DNA from: Roseburia porci
GTDB lineage: Bacteria > Bacillota > Clostridia > Lachnospirales > Lachnospiraceae
DNA: 64,000 nt
Reading direction: 5' to 3'
Assembly (NCBI RefSeq): GCF_009695765.1
Contig: NZ_VUNI01000004.1
Coordinates: forward strand, 62,001-126,000
The notes under the pieces are model-generated. The model saw only the letters and a list, made by a program, of their open reading frames with translations. It did no database searches and was not told where the DNA came from. The translations under genes were made by a program, and so were the position numbers. Positions 1-8,267 of this stretch are shown piece by piece (positions within the stretch are counted from its first letter, which is position 1; every line of letters starts with the position of its first letter).

Positions 1-491
1 AGGAAGAGAAAAATAATGCAGCAGAATGTAAAGACAAGTCCGATGGCAGATTTCCAGCCTTTCAAGCCGCCGATCAGGACGAGTACCAGAAGGAAAAATC
101 CTATGATAGCATAAAGCTGCATACCTCTGTCATAATTGTATACGCTCACGGTTGTCAGTTCATCAGATTCACTGATAATGACGATTACTTTTAATCCGAC
201 CGTGCAGTTGGCTCCGTATAAATAAGAGGAAGAACTGGTGGCATCCAGAATTTCTCCCTTATGCGAACCAGTTCGGATCAGTACTTTAACCTGCTGGGCA
301 CCGGCTCTGGTGCCATCAGCAGATAAATTATCATTTACGATTTCAACCACACGCGCTTTTTCAAATGTTCTTCCATCGTTGGACAAAAGTTCGGTTTTAT
401 CCACACGGTTGAGCAAAAAACCCCAAATTATGGTAAGTACCAGAATAAGGACTGCGATGCAGATCCTTTTTTTATTTGATGCGTGTATCAT
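1..491 (-). CDS. YibE/F family membrane protein, N-terminal part (cut by window edge)
   Basis: The 163 visible residues begin MIHASNKKRICIAVLILV. They show one N-terminal membrane segment (about residues 9-26), a roughly 100-residue extracytoplasmic beta-rich part, and the start of a second hydrophobic block (YAIIGFFLLVLVLIGG, then LKGWKSAIGLVFTF). The order of a soluble domain followed by a GG-[LR]KG-containing membrane block is characteristic of the YibE/F family, which are multi-TM proteins of unknown transport function. The ATG lies 4 bases after the stop of the upstream phosphoesterase gene, so the two are probably co-transcribed and translationally coupled. The C-terminus lies outside the window. 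Confidence 0.75.
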   Translation of the reverse strand, partial: MIHASNKKRICIAVLILVLTIIWGFLLNRVDKTELLSNDGRTFEKARVVEIVNDNLSADGTRAGAQQVKVLIRTGSHKGEILDATSSSSYLYGANCTVGLKVIVIISESDELTTVSVYNYDRGMQLYAIIGFFLLVLVLIGGLKGWKSAIGLVFTFCCIIFLF

Positions 492-495
492 AAAA

Positions 496-2982
496 TTAAT
501 AGTCTCTTTTCTTATTGTTTTTTCTGCGGGAGAAAATGCTTGCTCCAAGCACAGCCATTCCTGCAATGCATACGATTGTCCAGATAGCTGCGTTTTGATT
601 GTCGCCAGTCTGGACAGAAGTTGTTTTTCCATTTGCAGCAGTAGTTACTTTTGCAAAAGCAAAGGTACTGAAGTGATCTGTTTCAAAAACAAGTTTCTGG
701 TCTTTTACGGAAGCAGTACATTCTATCAGATTGTCATTGTCAACACGATATACTTTAACAGTTTCGTTATTTCCAAGGCTAAAAGGAAGATCCATAGTGA
801 TCTGAACGGTTCCATCCAGCTGATGAAGTTCTGTTGTTTTGTCTGTCAGGTTTAGCTCGTATAAAACAACATCAGTCACACCGGAAATTTTGGAGGTGAC
901 CAGTGATCTGACCTGTGCAATTTTGGATGTATCTGAGATTTTAGATGAGGAAAATACAACATTTTCCGGTAAAATTCCATTGGTATCTTTCAAAGTGATT
1001 TTGGCATCAGAGCTGCTTGTGACAGATGTTCCGGTAGCAAGCTTTTTCGTGGAAGCTGCTGTAGCGTCAGATTTTCCAGATGTATCAGAAGTTTTTGCAG
1101 AGCCTGATGCTCCAGTCGTGTCCGTCGTTTCAGAATCATCGGCTGTGCCAACTACGGAAGTTTTGTCATCGGTGATGTCTTTCTTTGAGTCAGAAGGTTT
1201 TTTCTGCAATCCGCTTCTTGCACTGCTTAATTTCTCAAGTGCAAGATTGATTTCAGCCTGTGTAGATTTTTCATTTAAGTCTTCGGCTTTTTTCAGTGCA
1301 TCAAGAAGTGCATTCCAGCTGTCTGAGGTATAATCTTTCTCCGTAATGGTTCCATTTGCAATTTCGTCTTGAATAGCTGTTACTTTTGCGTCCAGTTCGG
1401 ATCTGTCGGCAGTTTTTACGATAGTAAGTGTATCGTCGATCTTGCTGTCGTTGTTTGTGCGGTACGTATTGATGGTCATGGAAGTTTCGGTAACATTAAT
1501 CAGAGAATAAGTAGGTACATCTTCCTGCCATCTGTTTGCAATATAAGACTGCTGACGTGGTACAAGGTCATAATATTTACTACCGGATGAACTGCCTGCA
1601 GTCAGGTAAAGAATACCGGAAGGATTGATTGCATACGAAGTACTGTCATCGGTGATGTTATCTTTATCCATAATGGAATTCAGATATTCCAGATATGCCT
1701 GTTCGGATGAGTCTGTCGTATCATCTTTAATGTTCTGTGGGGCGGTATAAATAGTTCCTTCGCCACTGTAATTTACATCTTTTTCAAGCATTGCCTTAAA
1801 ATCTTTCTTGTTGTAAGTTACTTCTTTGACCTCAGAATCAGCTTTTAAGAATTTACTTCTGGAGTATGCATGATCGTGACCGGTCAGAACAACATCGACA
1901 CCATATTTTTCAAAAGTTGGGGTGAGGGCATAACGCAGGTTTACGATTTCCGGTTCATTGGAATGTTCAGCAGAACCATAGATATCCTGATGCAGTGTTA
2001 CAACTTTCCATTTGCAGTCTGAATTTTTTGAAATTGTATTCTGAATGAATTCGATGTGCTCTGCAGAGTTGGTATCCTGTGTGTTCAGCATCATGAATAA
2101 GACATCTCCGTAGGTGAAATAGTAATCACCGCCAACCGTTCCATTATCACCTAAATTGCTAAGGTTCGGAACGTTAAAGTGGTATTGGTAGTTGGCGTTA
2201 TCGGCATCATGATTTCCGACTGTTGTAGCGACTGGAAGTGCAGTCAGTGCTTCCGGAGAAAGGTATCCGGCGTATTCAATCTCACTGGTTGTTGTACTTT
2301 TTCCAGGTGCTTTTTTGGCAGTGGTCTGAATCTGATCGCCGGCTGATACAACAAAATCAGATCCGGCTTGTTGAATTTTATTGAGTGTCTGTGACCAGTT
2401 GTAGCTGTCACTGGCAACGGCATTGCTTTGTGCATTATAGAATTCTTCGGTGTCAGATCCTTTTAATTCATTGGAAGAACCAATCTGTGGATCGCCAACA
2501 AATGCAAAAGTGAATTTATCCGATGTCCCGGTCTGGAATGAATGGACAGGTTTTCCGGCTACCTGGTAATAGTAGGTTGTTCCAGGTTGAAGGCCTGTGA
2601 GCACAGCCTTATTACTTGTATAGGAAGTACCATTTTTGTCGGTCTGCTTTGTGTCAACAGACGTAATTTCAACGTTTTTTCCATCGCTGAGGTCAGAATT
2701 CTGTCCGTAAACGAGAGAGGTTTCTTCATTGGTTTTAGAATACCATGCAAAATCCATGGATGTTTCATCTGATCCAGGTGTCATGGAAACCTGTGTCCAG
2801 TCCGTACTAAGCCCATTTTCCCAGTTATTTGTTTTCCAGTTGGTAAATGCTTCTCCATATGCCTTTGCTGCATCTGTGCTGCCATCTGGTGCTGCACCGG
2901 CAAATGCAAGAGCACTTGGTGCGATAATCAATGTTGCTGCGAGAAAAGCAGTGAAAATTCTGTTTCTCTTTTTCATACTCAT
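496..2982 (-). CDS. Cell-wall-anchored metallophosphoesterase (purple acid phosphatase-like)
   Basis: This is an 828-residue secreted enzyme. Residues 1-29 are a signal peptide. A fibronectin-like purple-acid-phosphatase N-domain covers about 60-150. The calcineurin-like catalytic domain (about 157-400) carries the metal-ligand motifs GDPQ (163-166), AGDQ (215-218), GNHD (256-259), LHQD (330-333) and GHDHAY (368-373). A FIVAR-type helical repeat lies around 540-600, followed by a Ser/Thr/Asp-rich wall-spanning stretch. The C-terminus has a sortase-type signal: VQTGDN, a hydrophobic helix and a basic tail RRKNNKKR. It probably hydrolyses phosphomonoesters or nucleotides at the cell surface; the substrate is not evident. 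GGAGG stands just upstream of the ATG, and the YibE/F gene follows immediately. Confidence 0.88.
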   Translation of the reverse strand: MSMKKRNRIFTAFLAATLIIAPSALAFAGAAPDGSTDAAKAYGEAFTNWKTNNWENGLSTDWTQVSMTPGSDETSMDFAWYSKTNEETSLVYGQNSDLSDGKNVEITSVDTKQTDKNGTSYTSNKAVLTGLQPGTTYYYQVAGKPVHSFQTGTSDKFTFAFVGDPQIGSSNELKGSDTEEFYNAQSNAVASDSYNWSQTLNKIQQAGSDFVVSAGDQIQTTAKKAPGKSTTTSEIEYAGYLSPEALTALPVATTVGNHDADNANYQYHFNVPNLSNLGDNGTVGGDYYFTYGDVLFMMLNTQDTNSAEHIEFIQNTISKNSDCKWKVVTLHQDIYGSAEHSNEPEIVNLRYALTPTFEKYGVDVVLTGHDHAYSRSKFLKADSEVKEVTYNKKDFKAMLEKDVNYSGEGTIYTAPQNIKDDTTDSSEQAYLEYLNSIMDKDNITDDSTSYAINPSGILYLTAGSSSGSKYYDLVPRQQSYIANRWQEDVPTYSLINVTETSMTINTYRTNNDSKIDDTLTIVKTADRSELDAKVTAIQDEIANGTITEKDYTSDSWNALLDALKKAEDLNEKSTQAEINLALEKLSSARSGLQKKPSDSKKDITDDKTSVVGTADDSETTDTTGASGSAKTSDTSGKSDATAASTKKLATGTSVTSSSDAKITLKDTNGILPENVVFSSSKISDTSKIAQVRSLVTSKISGVTDVVLYELNLTDKTTELHQLDGTVQITMDLPFSLGNNETVKVYRVDNDNLIECTASVKDQKLVFETDHFSTFAFAKVTTAANGKTTSVQTGDNQNAAIWTIVCIAGMAVLGASIFSRRKNNKKRDY

Positions 2983-3097
2983 TTTCCTCCGTGTTGTAAT
3001 GATTTGTATAAACAGGAGAGATTATAACGCACGTTTGTAAAATCCACGTCATGGTACTGTTAATTGTGGATAAAATTTAGGTGTTGTCATATTTGAG

Positions 3098-3126
3098 TTG
3101 AAAGCCACCATTCAGTCGAATATAAT
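3098..3126 (+). promoter_or_regulatory. Sigma-A promoter of the SLC13-type permease gene
   Basis: TTGAAA (3098-3103), a 17-bp spacer and a perfect TATAAT (3121-3126). Initiation near 3133 leaves almost no leader before the ATG at 3139, which favours the downstream ATG at 3163 as the translation start. Confidence 0.6.
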
Positions 3127-3162
3127 GATACCGTAATTATGAATGCAATAGGAAATGGTAAT

Positions 3163-4317
3163 ATGAAAAAATTGATGTTATTTATAAAAAGGGAGATCGT
3201 GCTTTCAATTGCGATCGTGCTGGCAGTGGTTTCTGCAATTTGGGTTCATCCGGATGCGCAGTATCCTGGGTATATAGATTATCGGACGCTTGCAGTCTTA
3301 TTCTGCCTGATGACAGTTGTGGCAGGTTTTCGGAAACTGGGATTTTTTGATCTTCTGGCAGAAAAACTGCTGGCACGAACTAAGACAGTGACGGGGGTTG
3401 CGTTTGTTCTTGTTTTTCTCTGCTTCTTTTTGTCCATGGTGATTACGAATGATGTTGCGCTGATTACGTTTGTCCCATTCACAATCACGATCATGCATAA
3501 AATGGAAGAAAAATTGAGAAGAAAATGGATGCTTCGTGTGATCGTTATTCAGACACTGGCAGCGAATCTGGGCAGTATGTTCACACCAATTGGAAATCCA
3601 CAGAATCTGTATCTTTTCGGAATGTCGGATGATACAGCGGTTGCGTTCTTAAGGCTGATGTTTCCATATACGCTGGTTTCAGGAATCCTTCTTGCGGGAT
3701 GGATCATTTTATGTGTCGCTGGTAGTGGAAAAAATTACGAAAAAACTGAGATTAAGATCACTGAGAAAACAGATCGGAAAAGACACTTCAACATGGGAAA
3801 ATATGCAGCCTGTGCAACGTTGCTTTTCATCAGTCTTCTGGCTGTTGGAAGAATCCTGCCTTATGAGATTCCGCTTGGTTGTGTACTGATCTACACATTG
3901 TTATGCGAACGGAGTCTTCTGAAAGAGGTGGATTATTCTTTGCTTGGTACATTTGCTGCATTATTTATATTTATCGGGAATCTCGGACGAATGCAGGGGG
4001 TGCATGATCTTTTGCAGCAGATGGTGAACGGACGAGAAGTACTGACCGCGATTGTGGCAAGTCAGTTCATGAGCAATGTGCCGGCTGCAATCCTGCTATC
4101 CGGGTTTACGGATCAGATCAAGGCGCTCATAATCGGAACGGATCTTGGGGGACTTGGCACATTGATTGCATCTATGGCGAGTCTGATCAGTTTTAAATAT
4201 GCAGCAGGAGAAAAGGAGATAAAAACAGGCAGATATATAGTTGTGTTTACAATCGCAAATATTGTATTTTTACTGGTTTTACTCGGATTATATTCGGCAA
4301 TTAGCCAGACCGCGTGA
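3163..4317 (+). CDS. SLC13/ArsB-type anion permease
   Basis: A 384-residue integral membrane protein with about ten hydrophobic segments. The signature MVITNDVALITFVPFTI, followed by ANLGSMFTPIGNPQNLYL, matches the conserved ND and GNPQN motifs of the ion transporter superfamily that includes SLC13/CitMHS and ArsB-like carriers. The second repeat contains SQFMSNVPAAILLSGF. The family imports or exports organic acids or oxyanions; the substrate cannot be read from sequence. An in-frame ATG lies at 3139, but 3163 has AGGA nine bases upstream and a better distance from the promoter. The gene is monocistronic and convergent with the DeoR gene. Confidence 0.8.
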   Translation: MKKLMLFIKREIVLSIAIVLAVVSAIWVHPDAQYPGYIDYRTLAVLFCLMTVVAGFRKLGFFDLLAEKLLARTKTVTGVAFVLVFLCFFLSMVITNDVALITFVPFTITIMHKMEEKLRRKWMLRVIVIQTLAANLGSMFTPIGNPQNLYLFGMSDDTAVAFLRLMFPYTLVSGILLAGWIILCVAGSGKNYEKTEIKITEKTDRKRHFNMGKYAACATLLFISLLAVGRILPYEIPLGCVLIYTLLCERSLLKEVDYSLLGTFAALFIFIGNLGRMQGVHDLLQQMVNGREVLTAIVASQFMSNVPAAILLSGFTDQIKALIIGTDLGGLGTLIASMASLISFKYAAGEKEIKTGRYIVVFTIANIVFLLVLLGLYSAISQTA

Positions 4318-4328
4318 AATTTACAGGG

Positions 4329-5114
4329 TTATTCAGCAATCACAAGGTCGATTCCGGCTTTTTCATAAACTTCTCTTGTATTTTGCGATAAATGGTTGTC
4401 GGTGATCACAAGATTCAGATCGTCAAGTGAAGCATAGCTGGAGATCGAAGTGGTATCAAACTTGGTATGATCGATCAGAGCAATAGTTTTCGCAGAAGCT
4501 TTGATACACATCCGCTTCAGATCCGCTTCATAGATACTGAAATCTGTCAGTCCGTTTTCCAGCGAAAATCCTCTTGCAGATACGAAGGCAATATCTGTAT
4601 GGATCTTGCGAAGAAGATCCTCTCCAAGCAGTCCTTCAATAGAGGAAGAGGCGGAAGTTACGATTCCACCGGTCAGAATTACTGTAATTCCCGGAACATC
4701 TTTCAGTGCAAGTGCAAGATTAATGCCGTTTGTGATGACGGTCAGTTCCGTGAAGCCGGTCAGCTTCATTCCGAGGGTATATGCGGTAGAACTTGCGTCG
4801 AGAAAGATGCACATGTGGTCACGCACCAGTTTTACAGCCTCGGAAGCGATGGCTTCTTTTTCCGGCTGATTTTCCAAAGCTCTTTCATCAAAAAAATAAG
4901 CTCTTCCGGTCAGATCTTTCTTATCACCGGAACGATCCCGGTAAATAGCTCCGCCATGTGTTTTGGTCAGGAGCTTTTCTTTATCCATCTGGTTCAGATC
5001 GGTGCGTATGGTGGTTGCCGACACTCCAAGCAGTTCGCTCAGTTCGTTCGTTGTAGCCTTTCTGTTTTTCTCCAGGTAGTTTAAAATCTGTTGTTGGCGT
5101 TCTAATTGCAGCAT
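4329..5114 (-). CDS. DeoR/GlpR family sugar-metabolism regulator
   Basis: A 261-residue repressor-type protein. Residues 1-55 form the DeoR winged helix-turn-helix (ERQQQILNYL, TNELSELLGVSATTIRTDL, KTHGGAI). The rest is the DeoRC sugar-phosphate-binding domain with typical EAVKLV, IFLDASSTAY, TVITNG and GLLGE motifs. The start MLQLERQQ is preferred because GGAG lies 8-9 bases upstream; an upstream ATG at 5171 would add 19 atypical residues. The gene is divergent from the transaldolase-like gene at 5334, and two direct repeats in the shared intergenic region are its likely operator. A sugar phosphate is the expected inducer (inference). Confidence 0.88.
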   Translation of the reverse strand: MLQLERQQQILNYLEKNRKATTNELSELLGVSATTIRTDLNQMDKEKLLTKTHGGAIYRDRSGDKKDLTGRAYFFDERALENQPEKEAIASEAVKLVRDHMCIFLDASSTAYTLGMKLTGFTELTVITNGINLALALKDVPGITVILTGGIVTSASSSIEGLLGEDLLRKIHTDIAFVSARGFSLENGLTDFSIYEADLKRMCIKASAKTIALIDHTKFDTTSISSYASLDDLNLVITDNHLSQNTREVYEKAGIDLVIAE

Positions 5115-5217
5115 ATCTCCAGACTCCATTCTATAAAATGCATTTACATATATATTCATATTGTAAAGCATATCTGTGATTTAATCCAGCAAAAAATAAG
5201 GAAGAAAAACAAATGAA

Positions 5218-5255
5218 CTTTTATTTACTTTCGAATGCTTTTATTTACTTTTGAA
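5218..5255. promoter_or_regulatory. Two 18-bp direct repeats, probable DeoR operator
   Basis: CTTTTATTTACTTTCGAA (5218-5235) is repeated as CTTTTATTTACTTTTGAA (5238-5255), with a 20-bp period and one mismatch. They lie between the divergent DeoR and FSA-family genes, immediately upstream of the -35 of the latter. DeoR-family proteins often bind tandem direct repeats, so this is the likely binding site (inference). Confidence 0.6.
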
Positions 5256-5260
5256 ACGTC

Positions 5261-5289
5261 TTGCATATGCTTATGATAAGTGTTATATT
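5261..5289 (+). promoter_or_regulatory. Promoter of the transaldolase/FSA gene
   Basis: TTGCAT (5261-5266), 17-bp spacer, TATATT (5284-5289). It sits directly downstream of the direct-repeat operator, and a GGAGG ribosome site follows at 5321-5325. Confidence 0.6.
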
Positions 5290-5333
5290 GTGATTGTAGA
5301 ATAAAGGAAAATAAATAAACGGAGGTATATGAA

Positions 5334-5987
5334 ATGAAATTTTTCGTGGATACAGCAAATGTTGAGGACATTAAGAAAGCAAATGACATGGGAGTAATTT
5401 GTGGCGTGACAACCAATCCATCCCTGATTGCCAAAGAAGGCAGAGACTTCACAGAGGTTATTAAAGAGATTGCATCGATCGTAGATGGACCGATCAGTGG
5501 TGAGGTAAAGGCAACAACTGTGGATGCGGATGGAATGATCAAAGAGGGACGTGAGATCGCAGCAATTCATCCGAATATGGTTGTAAAAATCCCTATGACC
5601 GTGGAAGGTCTGAAAGCTGTTAAAGTTCTTTCCGCAGAAGGAATCAAAACAAACGTTACATTGATCTTCAGTGCAAACCAGGCAATTCTTGCAGCAAATG
5701 CAGGTGCAACTTATGTATCACCCTTCCTTGGAAGATTAGATGACATCAGCCAGCCTGGAATTGAACTTATCCGTCAGATTGCAGATATTTTTGACATTTA
5801 TGGATATGAAACAGAGATTATAGCTGCATCTATCCGTAATCCAATCCATGTAACAGATTGCGCTCTTGCAGGTGCGGATATTGCAACAATTCCTTATAAA
5901 GTCATTGAGCAGATGACCAAACATCCGTTAACAGATCAGGGAATTGAGAAATTCCAGGCAGATTATAAAGCTGTTTTTGGAGAATAA
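5334..5987 (+). CDS. fsa: Transaldolase / fructose-6-phosphate aldolase family enzyme (TalC/FSA type)
   Basis: A 217-residue class I aldolase of the small transaldolase subfamily, full length for the family. [13 protein letters not shown] (about 24-36) is the family signature. Lys85 in VVKIPMT is the Schiff-base lysine. Position 131, which is Tyr in E. coli FsaA and Phe in transaldolases, is Phe here ([11 protein letters not shown]). Transaldolase activity is therefore more likely than true fructose-6-phosphate cleavage (family knowledge plus inference). It would work in the non-oxidative pentose phosphate pathway. Regulation by the divergent DeoR protein through the upstream direct repeats is likely. 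Confidence 0.88.
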   Translation: MKFFVDTANVEDIKKANDMGVICGVTTNPSLIAKEGRDFTEVIKEIASIVDGPISGEVKATTVDADGMIKEGREIAAIHPNMVVKIPMTVEGLKAVKVLSAEGIKTNVTLIFSANQAILAANAGATYVSPFLGRLDDISQPGIELIRQIADIFDIYGYETEIIAASIRNPIHVTDCALAGADIATIPYKVIEQMTKHPLTDQGIEKFQADYKAVFGE

Positions 5988-6022
5988 TTTTATAAATTGA
6001 CAACATTAACGCAATAAAGTGT

Positions 6023-6050
6023 TTGAATTCGAGGCAGGTTGTGCTACAAT
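6023..6050 (+). promoter_or_regulatory. Promoter of thrH
   Basis: TTGAAT (6023-6028), 16-bp spacer, TACAAT (6045-6050), followed by GAGGAGG about 11 bases before the ATG at 6082. No terminator is visible after the preceding gene, so read-through is also possible. Confidence 0.45.
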
Positions 6051-6081
6051 GATGAACAAAGCTGTTGAGGAGGAAATACAT

Positions 6082-6681
6082 ATGAATATTGTATGCTTAG
6101 ATTTAGAAGGCGTTCTTGTTCCGGAGATCTGGATCGCGTTTGCCGAAGAGAGTGGAATTCCGGAGTTAAAGAGAACTACAAGAGATGAGCCGGATTATGA
6201 TAAGCTGATGAAATGGAGACTTGGCATTTTAAAAGAGCACGGCCTTGGATTAAAGGAGATTCAGGAGACAATTGCAAAAATTGATCCGATTCCTGGAGCA
6301 AAGGAATTTTTAGATGAACTCCGTAGTATGACACAGGTAATCATTATCAGCGATACATTCACCCAGTTTGCAGGACCGCTAATGAAGAAACTCGGCTGGC
6401 CGACAATCTTCTGTAATACACTGGAGGTTGCTCCGGATGGAGAGATTACTGGATTTAAAATGCGTATTGAGAACTCCAAACTCACAACCGTGAAAGCATT
6501 ACAGTCGATCGGATATGAGACAATTGCAAGTGGAGACAGCCATAATGATCTTGGAATGATCCGCGCAAGTAAGGCAGGTTTCCTGTTTAAGAGCACTGAT
6601 CAGATCAAGAAGGATAACCCGGATCTGCCTGCATATGAGACTTATGATGAACTGATGGCAGCAATTAAGGCTGCACTGTAA
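6082..6681 (+). CDS. thrH: Phosphoserine phosphatase / homoserine phosphotransferase ThrH
   Basis: A 199-residue HAD-superfamily enzyme. The N-terminal motif CLDLEGVLVPEIWIAFAEE is diagnostic of the ThrH subgroup, whose first HAD motif is DxEG. Motif II is IIISDTF (Ser), and motifs III/IV include the lysine in ENSKLTTVK and GDSHNDLGM. In Pseudomonas, ThrH dephosphorylates phosphoserine and can transfer the phosphate to homoserine, linking serine and threonine synthesis. The start at 6082 is chosen for its GAGGAGG site; an upstream in-frame ATG at 6019 has none. No other serine or threonine gene is adjacent. Confidence 0.85.
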   Translation: MNIVCLDLEGVLVPEIWIAFAEESGIPELKRTTRDEPDYDKLMKWRLGILKEHGLGLKEIQETIAKIDPIPGAKEFLDELRSMTQVIIISDTFTQFAGPLMKKLGWPTIFCNTLEVAPDGEITGFKMRIENSKLTTVKALQSIGYETIASGDSHNDLGMIRASKAGFLFKSTDQIKKDNPDLPAYETYDELMAAIKAAL

Positions 6682-6687
6682 TTTGCA

Positions 6688-8046
6688 TTAACCTATATTC
6701 TTAGGGTACAGCTTACGGAGGAGAAGTACGTAAGCTGTGATCATGATAGCACCTGTGATAACCCAGGAAATTGGGTAGATCAGAATCAGAACCCAGAACT
6801 TATGGATCGTGCGGCAGACTGTTGAGATCCAGATCAGGCGCAGTACACAGGAACCGAATACTGTAATCAGTGCAGGAGACAAAGAATGCCCAAGACCACG
6901 CATAGCACCGGCGCTGATCTCATAGGTTGAGGTCAGAAGCTCTAAAGTGGTGGCGATGAAGAGTCTCTGTCTGGCAAATTCTAAAACAGCAGGATCTGTC
7001 GAGTATAATTGCAGGAAGAAGCCATTGCCGAGAACAAAGACGGCAGACAGCATTCCGCAGAATACCACTGAAAAGATCATAGCGGTACGATATATTTTTT
7101 TACAGCGGTCATATTCACCGGCACCAAAATTCTGGCTGGTGAATGTGACCGTTGTTTGTGCAAATGCATTTACAACAAAATATGCAAAAAATTCATAGTT
7201 TAATGCAGCAGCAGATCCCGCAACGGCATTGGAACCAAAGCTGTTGATCGAACTTTGAATGCAGACATTTGCAATGGAGAACACCATTCCCTGAAGTCCG
7301 GCAGGAACACCGATCTGTAAGATTTTTTTCAGCTCAGGCAGATGAATGGAAAGCTTATGAAAACTCAGACGGATCGGCGGTTCTTCGTGCATAAGGATAT
7401 AGAGAATAATCCCGGAGCTTACCATATTGGAAACGACCGTAGCGATTGCAACACCGGATACACCAAGATGAAAAACGATAACAAGGATCAGATTCAGCAC
7501 GGTATTGATGATGCCGGCAGCAATCAGTGCATAAAGAGGTCGTTTGCTGTCTCCTGTGCTGCGGAGAATAGAAGAACCGAAATCATAGAGCATGATAAAA
7601 GGCATTCCAAGAAAATAAATCCGCAGGTATAAGACAGCAAGATCGATCACGTCCTCAGGAGTTCCCATCAAAGTCAGGACAGGACGGGCGATAAACTGTC
7701 CGAGCATCAGTACGAAAAGTCCGCTTGCAATTGCAACGAGAATTGCAGTATGGATGGCAGCATGGATACTATCCTCTTTTTTCTGACCAATATAATGTGC
7801 GATCACGACGTTGGAACCAAGTGAGATTCCAACGAACAGGTTGATCATCAATGAGATAAGGGAACTGTTGCTTCCAACGGCTGCGAGCGCCTGGCTGCTT
7901 GCAAAACGGCCGACAACGGCAGTATCGACGGAATTAAACAGCTGCTGAAGAATACTGCTGGCTGCGAGTGGCAGTGCAAAGATCAATATTTTATCCCAAA
8001 GAGAACCATGGAGCATGTCCATGGAATTTTTTTTATTTGTAATCAT
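6688..8046 (-). CDS. MATE family efflux transporter
   Basis: A 452-residue protein with twelve predicted membrane helices in two homologous halves, normal for the family. MATE hallmarks include LPLAASSILQQLFNSVDTAVVGRF near the N-terminus, followed by ALAAVGSNSSLISLMINLFVGISLGSNVVIAHYIGQ split across helices 1-2. Members export cationic drugs or metabolites using Na+ or H+ gradients; the substrate is not predictable. It converges with thrH (6 bases between stops), and no regulator gene is attached to it. Confidence 0.88.
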   Translation of the reverse strand: MITNKKNSMDMLHGSLWDKILIFALPLAASSILQQLFNSVDTAVVGRFASSQALAAVGSNSSLISLMINLFVGISLGSNVVIAHYIGQKKEDSIHAAIHTAILVAIASGLFVLMLGQFIARPVLTLMGTPEDVIDLAVLYLRIYFLGMPFIMLYDFGSSILRSTGDSKRPLYALIAAGIINTVLNLILVIVFHLGVSGVAIATVVSNMVSSGIILYILMHEEPPIRLSFHKLSIHLPELKKILQIGVPAGLQGMVFSIANVCIQSSINSFGSNAVAGSAAALNYEFFAYFVVNAFAQTTVTFTSQNFGAGEYDRCKKIYRTAMIFSVVFCGMLSAVFVLGNGFFLQLYSTDPAVLEFARQRLFIATTLELLTSTYEISAGAMRGLGHSLSPALITVFGSCVLRLIWISTVCRTIHKFWVLILIYPISWVITGAIMITAYVLLLRKLYPKNIG

Positions 8047-8206
8047 ATGAAATTACTTCTTTCTATGTCAGATGTGGTCTGATTATTTGCCTGAACTATT
8101 ATAAGCGCTTTCGAAAGATTTTTCTATGATTTTTTATATGGAATTCAGGTATATCGGGAATTTTGAATTCATGGTATGATAAAAATAACTTTTTTTGAAA
8201 AAAAGA

Positions 8207-8237
8207 TTGACTTTCCACCTTGTGGAAGCTGTATAAA
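8207..8237 (+). promoter_or_regulatory. MerR-type promoter with 19-bp spacer and central dyad
   Basis: TTGACT (8207-8212) and TATAAA (8232-8237) are separated by 19 bp. Inside the spacer is a perfect dyad, TTCCAC-CTT-GTGGAA (8213-8227). An over-long spacer with an operator between -35 and -10 is the hallmark of promoters activated by MerR-family proteins, and a MerR gene follows directly. Autoregulation is the natural reading. Confidence 0.75.
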
Positions 8238-8267
8238 AAGGTCAGACACGAAGGAAGGAGCAGAAAA

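Noticed and set aside
839-1333. 164-codon plus-strand ORF inside the phosphoesterase gene
   Set aside because: It is the antisense of the low-complexity Ser/Thr/Asp linker; repetitive codons keep the opposite frame open.
6708-6738. 9-bp inverted repeat ACAGCTTAC/GTAAGCTGT at the end of the MATE gene, considered as a convergent terminator
   Set aside because: No T-run follows on either strand and it lies inside the coding sequence, so it is probably incidental.
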